DNA of 7,082 nt. It comes from Pseudopedobacter sp. GTDB lineage: Bacteria > Bacteroidota > Bacteroidia > Sphingobacteriales > Sphingobacteriaceae. Shown piece after piece: positions 1-6,873 of this stretch (its first letter is position 1; each line of letters begins with the position of its first letter). The stretch covers positions 1-7,082 of the forward strand of contig JACMNZ010000561.1 of assembly GCA_014378285.1 (NCBI GenBank), read 5' to 3'. The notes under the pieces were generated by a model. The model made no database searches and was not told the origin of the DNA. It saw only the letters and a list, made by a program, of their open reading frames with translations. The position numbers were made by a program, and so were the translations under genes.

Positions 1-18
1 TAATCACCAAAATTTTTA

Positions 19-822
19 ATGAGATATTTCTTTCACATAGCTTATGTTGGTGCAAATTATAATGGTTGGCAAAAAAACGGAAAAACCAACAGCGTTCAAA
101 AAGTTGTTGAGGAATGCTTAAAGCAGATTTTAAAATCTGAGATTAGCGTAAATGGTTGTGGCAGAACCGATGCAAAGGTTAATGCAAGTCAGTTTTTTTT
201 TCATTTGGATGTTGATCTAGTTTTAGACGATGTTTTCTTTTTTAGGCTGAACAAACTTTTACCTTCGGATATTTCTGTATTTGATGTTATCAAAATGGAC
301 GGTTTGCCACATGCCAGATTTGATGCCGTAGAAAGAAGATATGATTATTTTGTCCATACCTATAAAGACCCTTTTTTAAATCCGTTTAGTTCACTTTATT
401 TAGGATTAGCAATTGATATTGAGAAGCTAAAATCTGCAACTTCTTTGTTGCTATATTATAATGATTATCGCCCTTTTTGTACCGCTCCGGATAAAAACGA
501 ACACACCATTTGCCACATTTCTGAAGCGAGATGGTTGATAAATAAAGAGGAGAATAGATTAAGGTTCCAGATTTCTTCTAACCGGTTTTTAAGGAAGATG
601 ATAAGGATAATTGTGGGGCAATTATTAAAAGTAGGAGAAGGAAAATTAGCTGTAGGGGAATTTGAAAATTATCTAATTAAACTAGAAACGCCTAAAACTT
701 TATCGCCTGCGCATCCGCAGGGCTTATATCTTTCAAAAGTTACTTATCCTTATTTAGATTTGAAACCGAAAACCTCTTTCTTTAACCTTAATTTTGAAGA
801 GGGATATTGGAAAGAGATTTAA
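19..822 (+). CDS. truA: TruA-like tRNA pseudouridine synthase (divergent motif)
   Basis: This 267-residue protein belongs to the TruA family, which isomerises uridines at positions 38-40 of the tRNA anticodon arm in the cytoplasm. The length fits the family (about 245-270). Visible landmarks in order: N-terminal YVGANYNGWQ (9-18); the catalytic-Asp segment GRTDAKVNASQ (48-58, predicted nucleophile D51); ARFDAVERRYDYFV (99-112), with Y110 in the place of the conserved active-site Tyr; the CTAPDKNEHTICHI region (154-167); NRFLRKMIRIIVGQLL (188-203); and LSPAHPQGLYL (228-238). The start at 19 gives a complete N-terminal first strand (MRYFFHIAYVG). Oddity: the usual signature is GRTDAGVHA, but here Gly is replaced by Lys53 and His by Asn55, so this may be a second, specialised paralogue rather than the housekeeping enzyme. 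Family assignment is strong; tRNA position and the symbol are inferred. It converges with the receptor gene downstream. Confidence 0.88.
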   Translation: MRYFFHIAYVGANYNGWQKNGKTNSVQKVVEECLKQILKSEISVNGCGRTDAKVNASQFFFHLDVDLVLDDVFFFRLNKLLPSDISVFDVIKMDGLPHARFDAVERRYDYFVHTYKDPFLNPFSSLYLGLAIDIEKLKSATSLLLYYNDYRPFCTAPDKNEHTICHISEARWLINKEENRLRFQISSNRFLRKMIRIIVGQLLKVGEGKLAVGEFENYLIKLETPKTLSPAHPQGLYLSKVTYPYLDLKPKTSFFNLNFEEGYWKEI

Positions 823-850
823 AAAAAAATCAAATTAAAACATAAGCTTT

Positions 851-913
851 TTTTGCGTTAAGGATCGAAGCGGTATTCTTTTTTCTTTCATCCTGAGCGG
901 AGTCGAAGGACGA
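851..913. repeat. Dispersed intergenic repeat, CCTGAGCGGAGTCGAAGG type
   Basis: The convergent gap carries CCTGAGCGGAGTCGAAGG (892-909). It is flanked by partly complementary arms (TCaTCCT at 888-894 against AGGAcGA at 907-913), so it could fold as a short imperfect hairpin. About 20 bases to the left is GCGTTAAGGATCGAAGCGG (855-873), which shares a GGATCGAAGCGG-like word and may be a second module of the same element. From memory, strings of this kind recur between genes in Sphingobacteriia and Flavobacteriia genomes, often near gene ends. Only one copy lies in this window, so the repeat status rests on recollection, and the outer boundaries are a guess. It does not encode protein. Confidence 0.5.
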
Positions 914-973
914 CAAATTAAAAGATATATGCGTTAGCTGACGGACTTTAAAAACGCCCAAAGAAACATTTTC

Positions 974-995
974 ATGAAAAAGAAATATTTTTCAT
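974..995. terminator. AT-rich hairpin in convergent gap, possible weak terminator
   Basis: ATGAAAAA (974-981) and TTTTTCAT (988-995) form a perfect 8-bp inverted repeat around a 6-nt loop. It lies 24 nt beyond the receptor stop codon on the - strand and between two convergent genes, where a terminator is expected. The stem has only one G-C pair, so it would be weak. No better intrinsic terminator is visible in 823-1019. Confidence 0.25.
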
Positions 996-1019
996 CTCAA
1001 TAATTTATACCCCTTAATC

Positions 1020-3764
1020 TTAATCCTCTCTTTTAAATTGCCTGTTTCCTCCGCCAAAATCTGGTACTGTAGTATTACTGCCTGCAAATTTTGAGATATT
1101 GAAGGTAAAACTCAACATAAAATATCTTGATAGTCTGTTACTTTGAGATAGAATTGTTGAGGTACTAGTTGCGGTATAAGAAAGGCTGGTACTTTGATCT
1201 AATAAATCGAACGCTTGTAGTTTTAAGCTGCCTTTTTTACCCTTAAAAAATTGCTTCTCTAAGTAGGTGTTAATGATAAATGGATTGACACCAATAGTGT
1301 TAAACCCGCTGTTAAAAGTTTTATCTAAAGTTGTTCCCCAAACCCAAGTTTTTAAGAAATAAATTTTAGAATCTAAACTGGTTGTCCAAGAATTTACTTC
1401 AGAATTTGCTCTTGTGTTTATAGTATTATTGTTTCTGTTGTAGGTATAAGTGCCGGATGGTTCAATATCTAACCATTCTTTAGGGTTAATTTGAAAGCCT
1501 AATCTCTGGCTTAAAATCAAGTTTTTTCCTGTATTAGAAACGTTATCCACAAAAGAAATGTTATTGTTATAAAACGCAGAACCTCTTAACCTAACTACAT
1601 ATTTTTTGTCTTGAAAAGGTTTTGAAAAGGCATAAAAACCGTTTAAGGTATAAAATCCATCAGCATTAACATAAGTAGTATTTTGCAATACAGTGCGATC
1701 GTTAGCTACAGGATAGTTGGTAACGCTTGTCACAATTTTATCTCTAGTAAAATTATAAGATAAATTGGTGAACAATACATTGCCACTTACAAAATCAAAA
1801 TTATTATAACGGATAGAGGCACTATTTGTAAATTCGGGTAATAACTGATTGTTACCGGTTACGTAATATTGTGCGTTAGATTTATCGGTAATTGGCTGTA
1901 GTTGATTGTAACTAGGCTGATTTGACCTTCCGTTATAATTTAAATTTAACTCCCTGGTTTTAGAAAATTTATAGCTAAACCTTGCTGTGGGAAAAATATT
2001 TGTAATAGATCTATCGGTGTTATTTGTACCTGTTAAAGTAGCTGGTTGTACCGCAAAACCTAAACTATAATTATATTTCTTTTCGTTTACACGATAATTA
2101 GCCCCAAATCTGTTGGTGATGTAATCAAAAATGTACTGATTACTTTGTGCTGCATCAAATGTTGGATCTTGTCCAGATACATTACTATTTAATACTTGTC
2201 TATCATTATCTGCCCTAGCAAAACCGTAAGCATAGTTAAATTCTAAGTTTTTAGTCTTGGTTAATGGCTCGGTATAGGATAAGCGTAATCTTACATTATC
2301 ATTCTTATTATCACCATTAATGATTTGATTTTGATACCTTTCTAATTGGCTAGTTTGGGTATTATTTACGATATATAAATAATTTTGGTCTTGTTTAGTA
2401 CTAGAAGAATTAAATGAGCCATCAAAAGATAAATTTCTTGCTTTTGCACCAAATCTGTGATTGTATAAAACATCGGCGCCATAATTAGGGTTTGAGTTAT
2501 TACTTTGATTTAAAGAATTCCCAAAGGTATTTGTATTAGGGCTTTGATTGGTAAAATTTGAGATATAGCCAGAATTGTTATTACCAAATGAAAGATTTGG
2601 AGTTAATTTTAAATAATTTAAGCTATCTATTTTATATTCTACATTAAAGTTAAACCTGTGGTTGTTGCTTTTAGTTTTAGAATTATCTAAAGTATTGTTA
2701 TTTAAAACCACACCACCGCCTAGTAAAGTATTTAAGTTGGTACTATTGGTATTATTATCTTTATTGGCAAAGCTGTAACTACCGTAAGCCGTAATTTTTG
2801 GACCCCATTGATCCCGATAGTTAAAGCCAATAGAGTTTACGTTTGTTAAACCATCACTTCCTCCGTTAGCGCCGCCAAAACTTCCTCCACCTCTTCTTCT
2901 TCCGCCACCGCCTGTTGCGCCTTGCGTTAAACTGAAAACATTTGCATTGGTATTGTTAAAATTTCCTAAAAGTGCCAATTGTTGGTCGTTATCAAAAGAA
3001 GATGCAAAAACAGAACCTTGGTAGCGTTCTTTATCTCCACCACCAACAATTCCTCTTGCTAAATAACCTTTGTTTTTATCTTTTCTGATGGTAAAATTTA
3101 AGATTTTATCAGGATCACCATCTTTAACACCTGTGATATTTGCTTGGTCGCCGTAATCATCAATAACCTGAACTTTTTCGATAACATCGGCAGGTAATTG
3201 TTGCGTTGCTGTTTTTACATCGCCACCAAAAAAATCTTTTCCGTTAATACGGATTTTGGTAATTGCTTTCCCTTGAGCGGTTACGTTGCCATCTCGGTCA
3301 ACTTCAATACCGGGAAGTTTCTTTAATAAATCTTCAGCTAAGGCATTTTCTTTTAACTTATAAGCCCCACCTCTATATTCTAGAGTATCTTCCTTTACGG
3401 TAACATCTGGTGTCCCGTTTACTATAACCTCGTTTAAAACTTTACTATCGTTTTTTAAAATAATTGGGTCTAAAACAATTCTCGTTGCTTTTGCATCATT
3501 TAAATATCTCCTTTTTATGGGCTGATAACCTAACGCGGTAATAGTTATCACAAATTCAGAAGATTTTATATTGTTAAAAACGAAAATACCATCTAAATTT
3601 GTAATGGCAGAAGTAGTGTCTTTTGCAGAAACTAGTTTAACAGCAGCGCTAATTATGGGGTTATCTAAAGAATCCTTAATAACCCCGCTAACTTCTAATT
3701 TTGTTTGCCCCTTTAATCCTTGTAATGCCAAAAGGCAAATTAGAAGTAAGTATATTTTTTTCAT
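1020..3764 (-). CDS. TonB-dependent receptor-like outer-membrane beta-barrel protein
   Basis: This is a complete 914-residue outer-membrane protein. A signal peptide (residues 1-20, Lys-Lys then a Leu-rich core ending LKGQ) is followed by a carboxypeptidase-regulatory-like beta-sandwich (about 23-102, with VSGVIKDSLDNPI and the ALGYQP strand). A plug-like domain spans about 110-230 and includes LLKKLPGIEVDRDGNV, KAITKIRINGKDFFGG and ADVIEKVQVIDDYGDQA. The remainder is an Asn/Ser/Thr-rich beta-barrel with many alternating aromatic strands, ending in SRYFMLSFTFNISKF. This architecture matches the Bacteroidota 'outer membrane beta-barrel' branch of the TonB-receptor superfamily; no SusD partner is present, so a glycan role is not supported. 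Odd features are a Gly/Arg-rich insert (282-304, GGGGRRRGGGSFGG) early in the barrel and a short Gly/Arg tail after the last strand. It starts 86 nt after the secreted-protein gene upstream, with an A/T-rich leader and no Shine-Dalgarno sequence. The substrate is unknown. Confidence 0.9.
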   Translation of the reverse strand: MKKIYLLLICLLALQGLKGQTKLEVSGVIKDSLDNPIISAAVKLVSAKDTTSAITNLDGIFVFNNIKSSEFVITITALGYQPIKRRYLNDAKATRIVLDPIILKNDSKVLNEVIVNGTPDVTVKEDTLEYRGGAYKLKENALAEDLLKKLPGIEVDRDGNVTAQGKAITKIRINGKDFFGGDVKTATQQLPADVIEKVQVIDDYGDQANITGVKDGDPDKILNFTIRKDKNKGYLARGIVGGGDKERYQGSVFASSFDNDQQLALLGNFNNTNANVFSLTQGATGGGGRRRGGGSFGGANGGSDGLTNVNSIGFNYRDQWGPKITAYGSYSFANKDNNTNSTNLNTLLGGGVVLNNNTLDNSKTKSNNHRFNFNVEYKIDSLNYLKLTPNLSFGNNNSGYISNFTNQSPNTNTFGNSLNQSNNSNPNYGADVLYNHRFGAKARNLSFDGSFNSSSTKQDQNYLYIVNNTQTSQLERYQNQIINGDNKNDNVRLRLSYTEPLTKTKNLEFNYAYGFARADNDRQVLNSNVSGQDPTFDAAQSNQYIFDYITNRFGANYRVNEKKYNYSLGFAVQPATLTGTNNTDRSITNIFPTARFSYKFSKTRELNLNYNGRSNQPSYNQLQPITDKSNAQYYVTGNNQLLPEFTNSASIRYNNFDFVSGNVLFTNLSYNFTRDKIVTSVTNYPVANDRTVLQNTTYVNADGFYTLNGFYAFSKPFQDKKYVVRLRGSAFYNNNISFVDNVSNTGKNLILSQRLGFQINPKEWLDIEPSGTYTYNRNNNTINTRANSEVNSWTTSLDSKIYFLKTWVWGTTLDKTFNSGFNTIGVNPFIINTYLEKQFFKGKKGSLKLQAFDLLDQSTSLSYTATSTSTILSQSNRLSRYFMLSFTFNISKFAGSNTTVPDFGGGNRQFKRED

Positions 3765-3850
3765 TATTATTAATTTTTAATATTTTATTATTAATTGGTT
3801 ATCGCAAAACTCAATATTTGTTTTAGCATCATATTCAGTTAGCCAAAATG

Positions 3851-4693
3851 TTACTTAACTAATTTAGCTTTAATCCAAAAATCTGTTGGTGAGAATAGCG
3901 ACATATAATCAGAACCACCTTGTCCGCCGCTTCTTCCGCCGCCACCACTGTAATTACCTCCGCCACCACCATAGCTTCTTCCTCCTTCTCCACCACTTCC
4001 TCCTCCACCAAAACCGCCACCAGTGTTTTCTGGCATTTCAATTCCGTTTAATTTAATATTAATCGCAAACTCATTATCATTAGCAGCATCTAAGCCTACT
4101 AATTTTAAGGGAACGGCCAATTCATAAATCAATGCGTTTTTGTCGTCATAATTGATGCCTGTTTTAATCCCGTAAGTATTATAAATCGAAATGCTTTCTA
4201 CTGTAATATCACTAAAACCAGTAACCTTAATTTCTTTTAAACCAGTCAACGTTTTTCGCCTCATTTCCATCCTTTCTTTAGCTTTTTCTTCTGGCGTTTT
4301 TTGAGTCGTGTTTTCGCTATTTCTATTTCCTCGGTTTCTCATCTCCGCCATCATTGCGGTGCGATCTACAATTGGAAAAGTGATGGCAGATATTGCTTTT
4401 TTCTTACCAGTTGCGTTCAGAGAAACGCTTACACCGCCCGCCATAATTTTATTTTCTTCCATTTGCTTATTTGCTTTCAAAAAAACATAGAGGTTGTTTT
4501 GATCATGAGCAAAGGCGTAATAAAGCTTGGTAGATTTATCGTAATTAGCCAATGAATCTGAAAACTCTGCTAGTTTGCCATCTATTTTTACGGCAACTTT
4601 AGAGGTTGGTATTTCTAAAACATTTTGCGCAATTAGGGATGTAGTAAAAAACAAAGCAGATAGCAGTGTGAAATAAAAAGATAAGGTTTTCAT
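3851..4693 (-). CDS. Secreted protein of unknown function with glycine-rich tail
   Basis: I do not recognise a named family. The chosen start gives 280 residues beginning with a signal peptide (MKTLSFYFTLLSALFFTTSL, cleavage probably after IAQ at 23), so export to the periplasm or beyond is likely. An in-frame ATG 24 codons upstream (4765) would place a polar extension before the signal peptide and was rejected. Residues about 28-75 (VAVKIDGKLAEF ... LYYAFAHDQNNLYVFLKA) resemble the beginning of CBM9/DOMON-like beta-sandwich domains; this is only a resemblance. A charged segment (about 116-146, rich in Arg, Glu and Met) interrupts the beta-rich body. That body resumes through GINYDDKNALIYELAVPLKL (179-198) and INIKLNGIEMP. 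Residues 225-260 are almost all Gly with Ser, Arg and Tyr, and the protein closes with SPTDFWIKAKLVK. It lies between the response regulator (107 nt upstream) and the outer-membrane receptor (86 nt downstream), same strand, suggesting an envelope partner of the receptor. Confidence 0.8.
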   Translation of the reverse strand: MKTLSFYFTLLSALFFTTSLIAQNVLEIPTSKVAVKIDGKLAEFSDSLANYDKSTKLYYAFAHDQNNLYVFLKANKQMEENKIMAGGVSVSLNATGKKKAISAITFPIVDRTAMMAEMRNRGNRNSENTTQKTPEEKAKERMEMRRKTLTGLKEIKVTGFSDITVESISIYNTYGIKTGINYDDKNALIYELAVPLKLVGLDAANDNEFAINIKLNGIEMPENTGGGFGGGGSGGEGGRSYGGGGGNYSGGGGRSGGQGGSDYMSLFSPTDFWIKAKLVK

Positions 4694-4800
4694 TTTGTGT
4701 AATTTTATGATGTAATGATAGCTTGTTAAACTATTAATTAGAATTGTTTTATACCTAACCATCATATTAGTAGATGAAAGGCTTTTATATAGAGATTAGA

Positions 4801-5514
4801 TTAAAGATTTTTATTGTTGATATGCTGGATTAATGCATCTCTATAATGATCAGAAACAGAAATTTCTTTATTTGGGAGTATAACATGGTTACGTTTAAAG
4901 GCAATCATGTGGTTTAGAGAAACAATAAAAGATTTATGAATCCGTAAAAAATCTTCTATAGGTAGTTTTTCTTCTAAATAGCGCATGCTTAAACGGGTAA
5001 TAATTGGCTTATCATTACCCAATAAATAGATTTTAATGTAATCTTTTAAGGCTTCAATATATTCAATATCATCAATTTTTATCTTGATGTTGGCGTAATC
5101 TGCATTAACAAAAAGATAGTTTTTTTTGATGTTTTGTGAGTTTTCGTTTTGCGAGTTTAAGTTGTGAAAATCAAAAGCTTTGTTTGCCGCTTTTAAAAAC
5201 CGATCAAACGGGACAGGCTTTAATAAATAATCTAATACATCTAAATCAAAACCATCTAAAGCATATTTTTCATAAGCAGTAACCAAAATTACCATTGGTG
5301 GTTTGGCTAATGTTTTTAATAATTGTAAGCCACTTATACCCGGCATCTGGATGTCTAAAAATATAAGATCAATTTTCTCTTTTTTGATTAATTCTAAGGC
5401 CTCCATGCTGTTTTTGCATAAGTCTATTAGATTTAAAAAAGGAACTTGATTAATGTTGTCTTCCATTAATTCACGAGCCAATTTCTCGTCGTCAATTACC
5501 AAGCAATTAATCAT
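4801..5514 (-). CDS. LytTR-family two-component response regulator
   Basis: This 237-residue cytoplasmic regulator is expected to be phosphorylated by the adjacent kinase and then to bind DNA. The receiver domain (about 1-118) shows the acidic pair in VIDDEK (D8, D9), phosphoacceptor D54 in LIFLDIQMPG, T79 in ILVTAYEKYAL and K99 in LLKPVPFDRFL. A polar linker (118-131, Asn/Ser/Gln) leads to a LytTR DNA-binding domain (about 133-237), seen in IDDIEYIEALKDYIKIYL, TRLSMRYLEEKLP and FLRIHKSFIVSLNHM. Its ATG overlaps the end of the kinase gene by 8 nt (5507-5514), so translation is probably coupled. LytTR proteins usually bind paired direct repeats upstream of targets. I could not assign such a site by eye, though the exported-protein and receptor genes directly downstream are natural candidates. 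Family certain; target unknown. Confidence 0.95.
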   Translation of the reverse strand: MINCLVIDDEKLARELMEDNINQVPFLNLIDLCKNSMEALELIKKEKIDLIFLDIQMPGISGLQLLKTLAKPPMVILVTAYEKYALDGFDLDVLDYLLKPVPFDRFLKAANKAFDFHNLNSQNENSQNIKKNYLFVNADYANIKIKIDDIEYIEALKDYIKIYLLGNDKPIITRLSMRYLEEKLPIEDFLRIHKSFIVSLNHMIAFKRNHVILPNKEISVSDHYRDALIQHINNKNL

Positions 5515-6532
5515 TTGCAGTTAATTTAAGATCAACAATATATTTACCATCATGATTAGAAATGGTTAGTTTATAATTATTTTTATACAGTAAATCTAAT
5601 CTGCGTTTAACATTATTTAAACCAATTCCAGAGCTATCATCTTTGCTTTCGCCGATGTTTGCAATATCATTCTCAACTAAAAAGTTTAATGTTTTATTTA
5701 CGGCAGTTAATTTAATTTTTATCATTGGGTTTTCTATAGTTCCCATGCCATGTTTAAAAGCGTTTTCTACAAACGGAATCAATAACATAGGTTCTAGATA
5801 AAAATGTTCAAGGTCGCCCTCTGCATTAAATATAATGATAACATCATCGCCAAACCTTAATTTTTGCAGGTCTATATAACCATTCAAATACTTTAGTTCT
5901 TGTGTTAAACTAATTTTATCTTGTGTTCCTTCATATAACATATATCTTAATAAATTACTTAATTGTATCAATGCAGGCTCCATTTTATCACTTTTTTTAC
6001 GAGCCAATGAAACCAGATTGTTAAGCACATTAAACATAAAGTGAGGACTTATCTGCGATCTTAAAAAACTTAGTTCTGTTTTAAGGTTTTCTGTCTCTTT
6101 ATCCTTATTTAATTTTCGTGATTTAAAATTATCGATAATAATCCTATAGCTACAACTAATGCCAATTATGAAAATGTAAGAGATAAAATTGGGAAAAAAT
6201 GGCTTACCCCATTTTCGTTTAATAGGAAATAGCTGCTGATCTACATATTTTGATAAAAACCAAACCAATAATAAAGAAACCGCAATTGCCAATAAATATA
6301 ATAAAATGCCTTTCTTTTTTAAAACGGAAGGGAAAAAATAATATGCATTTGCATAAAAAATAATAGCCAATATTGTGTTATTGATAAGTGCCCTATAAAT
6401 AAAATATTCAGAGAAATTGTTGGATGGGCCGTTATATCTAAACAAAAAAGCGGGTAGCGTTAATAATATCCAAAATATAATATTGATAATTATCAGCTGA
6501 AAGCTAAATCCGTTGTTATTGATGCTCTTCAT
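5507..6532 (-). CDS. LytS/YehU-type membrane histidine kinase
   Basis: This is a 341-residue sensor kinase of the His_kinase (PF06580) type paired with LytTR regulators. Four hydrophobic segments (about 11-31, 43-68, 75-95, 114-134) anchor it in the inner membrane with almost no extracytoplasmic domain, so the signal is probably sensed in or near the membrane. A short coiled linker (about 137-156) leads to the phosphoacceptor motif LRSQISPHFMFNVLNNL with H164. The ATPase part shows the N-box EPMLLIPFVENAFKHG (247-262) and the G-box SSGIGLNNVKRRLDLLYK (300-317). The length is typical of Bacteroidota members. It is the first gene of the leftward cluster, and its stop codon lies inside the regulator gene. 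The start at 6532 precedes the first membrane helix by ten residues; upstream sequence is A/T-rich without a Shine-Dalgarno match. A hairpin and a candidate leader peptide lie upstream on the same strand. The stimulus is unknown. Confidence 0.95.
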   Translation of the reverse strand: MKSINNNGFSFQLIIINIIFWILLTLPAFLFRYNGPSNNFSEYFIYRALINNTILAIIFYANAYYFFPSVLKKKGILLYLLAIAVSLLLVWFLSKYVDQQLFPIKRKWGKPFFPNFISYIFIIGISCSYRIIIDNFKSRKLNKDKETENLKTELSFLRSQISPHFMFNVLNNLVSLARKKSDKMEPALIQLSNLLRYMLYEGTQDKISLTQELKYLNGYIDLQKLRFGDDVIIIFNAEGDLEHFYLEPMLLIPFVENAFKHGMGTIENPMIKIKLTAVNKTLNFLVENDIANIGESKDDSSGIGLNNVKRRLDLLYKNNYKLTISNHDGKYIVDLKLTAND

Positions 6533-6670
6533 TTATAAAATTATATCTTTTTTATCAGGATAACATTTAACGCAAATGAAAACAATAAGATTTTCAAAAT
6601 GGTACAAATTAGCCAAGCGTGGTTTATAAATATACAAGATGGCAATTGATTGCTATAACGCTATTAAACA

Positions 6671-6707
6671 AAAATGCCCGTTCTCACGTTCTGAGACCGG
6701 GCATTTT
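6671..6707 (-). terminator. Strong rho-independent terminator or attenuator hairpin
   Basis: AAAATGCCCG (6671-6680) pairs perfectly with CGGGCATTTT (6698-6707). After one T/C mismatch, TCTCA (6682-6686) pairs with TGAGA (6692-6696) around the loop CGTTC. The result is a 15-pair, GC-cored hairpin. On the - strand it is followed by an uninterrupted run ending TTTTTGTTT; on the + strand the run is only TTTTACA, so - strand termination is favoured, though both are possible. No ordinary gene ends just before it on either strand. It therefore most likely terminates a short leader transcript or small RNA that begins to its right, 63 nt after the stop of the candidate leader peptide. Confidence 0.75.
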
Positions 6708-6770
6708 ACACAATAAAACTTAGAAAAGATTGATAAACCCAATTATTAAAATGTGAGTAAAAATCTTTTT

Positions 6771-6794
6771 TTAGGCAATCAGCACAACTGCCAT
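6771..6794 (-). CDS. Candidate leader peptide MAVVLIA of an amino acid attenuator
   Basis: On the - strand, ATG at 6794 opens a seven-codon frame, Met-Ala-Val-Val-Leu-Ile-Ala, closed by TAA at 6773-6771. Four consecutive residues are the three branched-chain amino acids, as in leader peptides of ilv/leu attenuators in other bacteria. It is followed after 63 nt by the hairpin at 6671-6707, a spacing usual for attenuators. Its stop codon borders an arm that can pair with a downstream segment (6762-6769 with 6724-6731). There is no clear Shine-Dalgarno sequence, which is normal in Bacteroidota. The frame is too short for coding statistics and could be chance. The next gene downstream is the histidine kinase, not a biosynthetic gene. 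Confidence 0.42.
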   Translation of the reverse strand: MAVVLIA

Positions 6795-6843
6795 GAAATC
6801 TTGTACGGAAAATTTTTAATTAGGTTATATTTTCATCAATAAA

Positions 6844-6873
6844 ATTATTACTATTCTAAATAGGTGTAATAAT
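6844..6873. promoter_or_regulatory. AT-rich inverted repeat, possible operator
   Basis: ATTATTAC (6844-6851) and GTAATAAT (6866-6873) are perfect inverted repeats. Inside them TATT (6852-6855) and AATA (6859-6862) continue the symmetry around CTA, leaving a 3-nt bulge. The dyad lies about 70 bp before the Hpt-like start and about 50 bp before the candidate leader peptide on the other strand, a position suited to a dimeric regulator. In such AT-rich DNA the match could be chance, and no cognate protein is known. Confidence 0.25.

Larger units (their letters stand above)
6671..6794 (-). promoter_or_regulatory. Candidate transcription attenuator (leader, antiterminator, terminator)
   Basis: Read on the - strand, the RNA offers two exclusive folds. 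One is the terminator hairpin (6671-6707), alongside an early stem pairing 6762-6769 with 6724-6731. The other pairs CUCAC (6757-6753) with GUGAG (6687-6683). Nested inside, AUUGGGU (6743-6737) pairs with GCCCGGU (6702-6696) through three G-C, one A-U and three G-U pairs. The second fold uses both the 5' arm and an inner 3' part of the terminator, as an antiterminator would. A ribosome stalled on Val-Val-Leu-Ile would cover the first arm of the early stem and could favour the second fold. These pairings were drawn by hand, without energies. It could instead be a terminated small RNA. Confidence 0.4.

Noticed and set aside
3571..3780. 69-codon + strand frame opposite the start of the receptor gene
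   Set aside because: It lies antisense to the well-supported signal peptide and first domain of the receptor and has no recognisable domain.
3821..3848. Seven-pair hairpin (TTTTAGC / GCCAAAA) between the secreted protein and receptor genes
   Set aside because: It contains a G-U pair, a 14-nt loop and no following T run, so it is weak evidence for a terminator and may be chance in AT-rich DNA.
3859..4041. 60-codon - strand frame within the glycine-rich end of the secreted protein
   Set aside because: It is an alternate-frame reading of the Gly codons, giving a Val/Glu-rich low-complexity product.
4301..4555. Two overlapping + strand frames (4301-4555 and 4308-4490)
   Set aside because: Both are antisense to the middle of the secreted-protein gene, with no motif or plausible start context.
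4694..4765. Upstream ATG extending the secreted protein by 24 residues
   Set aside because: It would put a polar, non-signal sequence ahead of an otherwise typical signal peptide, so the start at 4693 is preferred.
6561..6625. TTCATTTG and TAATTTG words upstream of the kinase as a -7 promoter element
   Set aside because: Each departs from TAnnTTTG and lacks a TTG element at the right distance, so no promoter is assigned.
6639..6716. 25-codon + strand frame beginning MAIDCYNAIK
   Set aside because: It runs straight through the strong hairpin, ends just after it and shows no family signal; the hairpin explains the sequence better.
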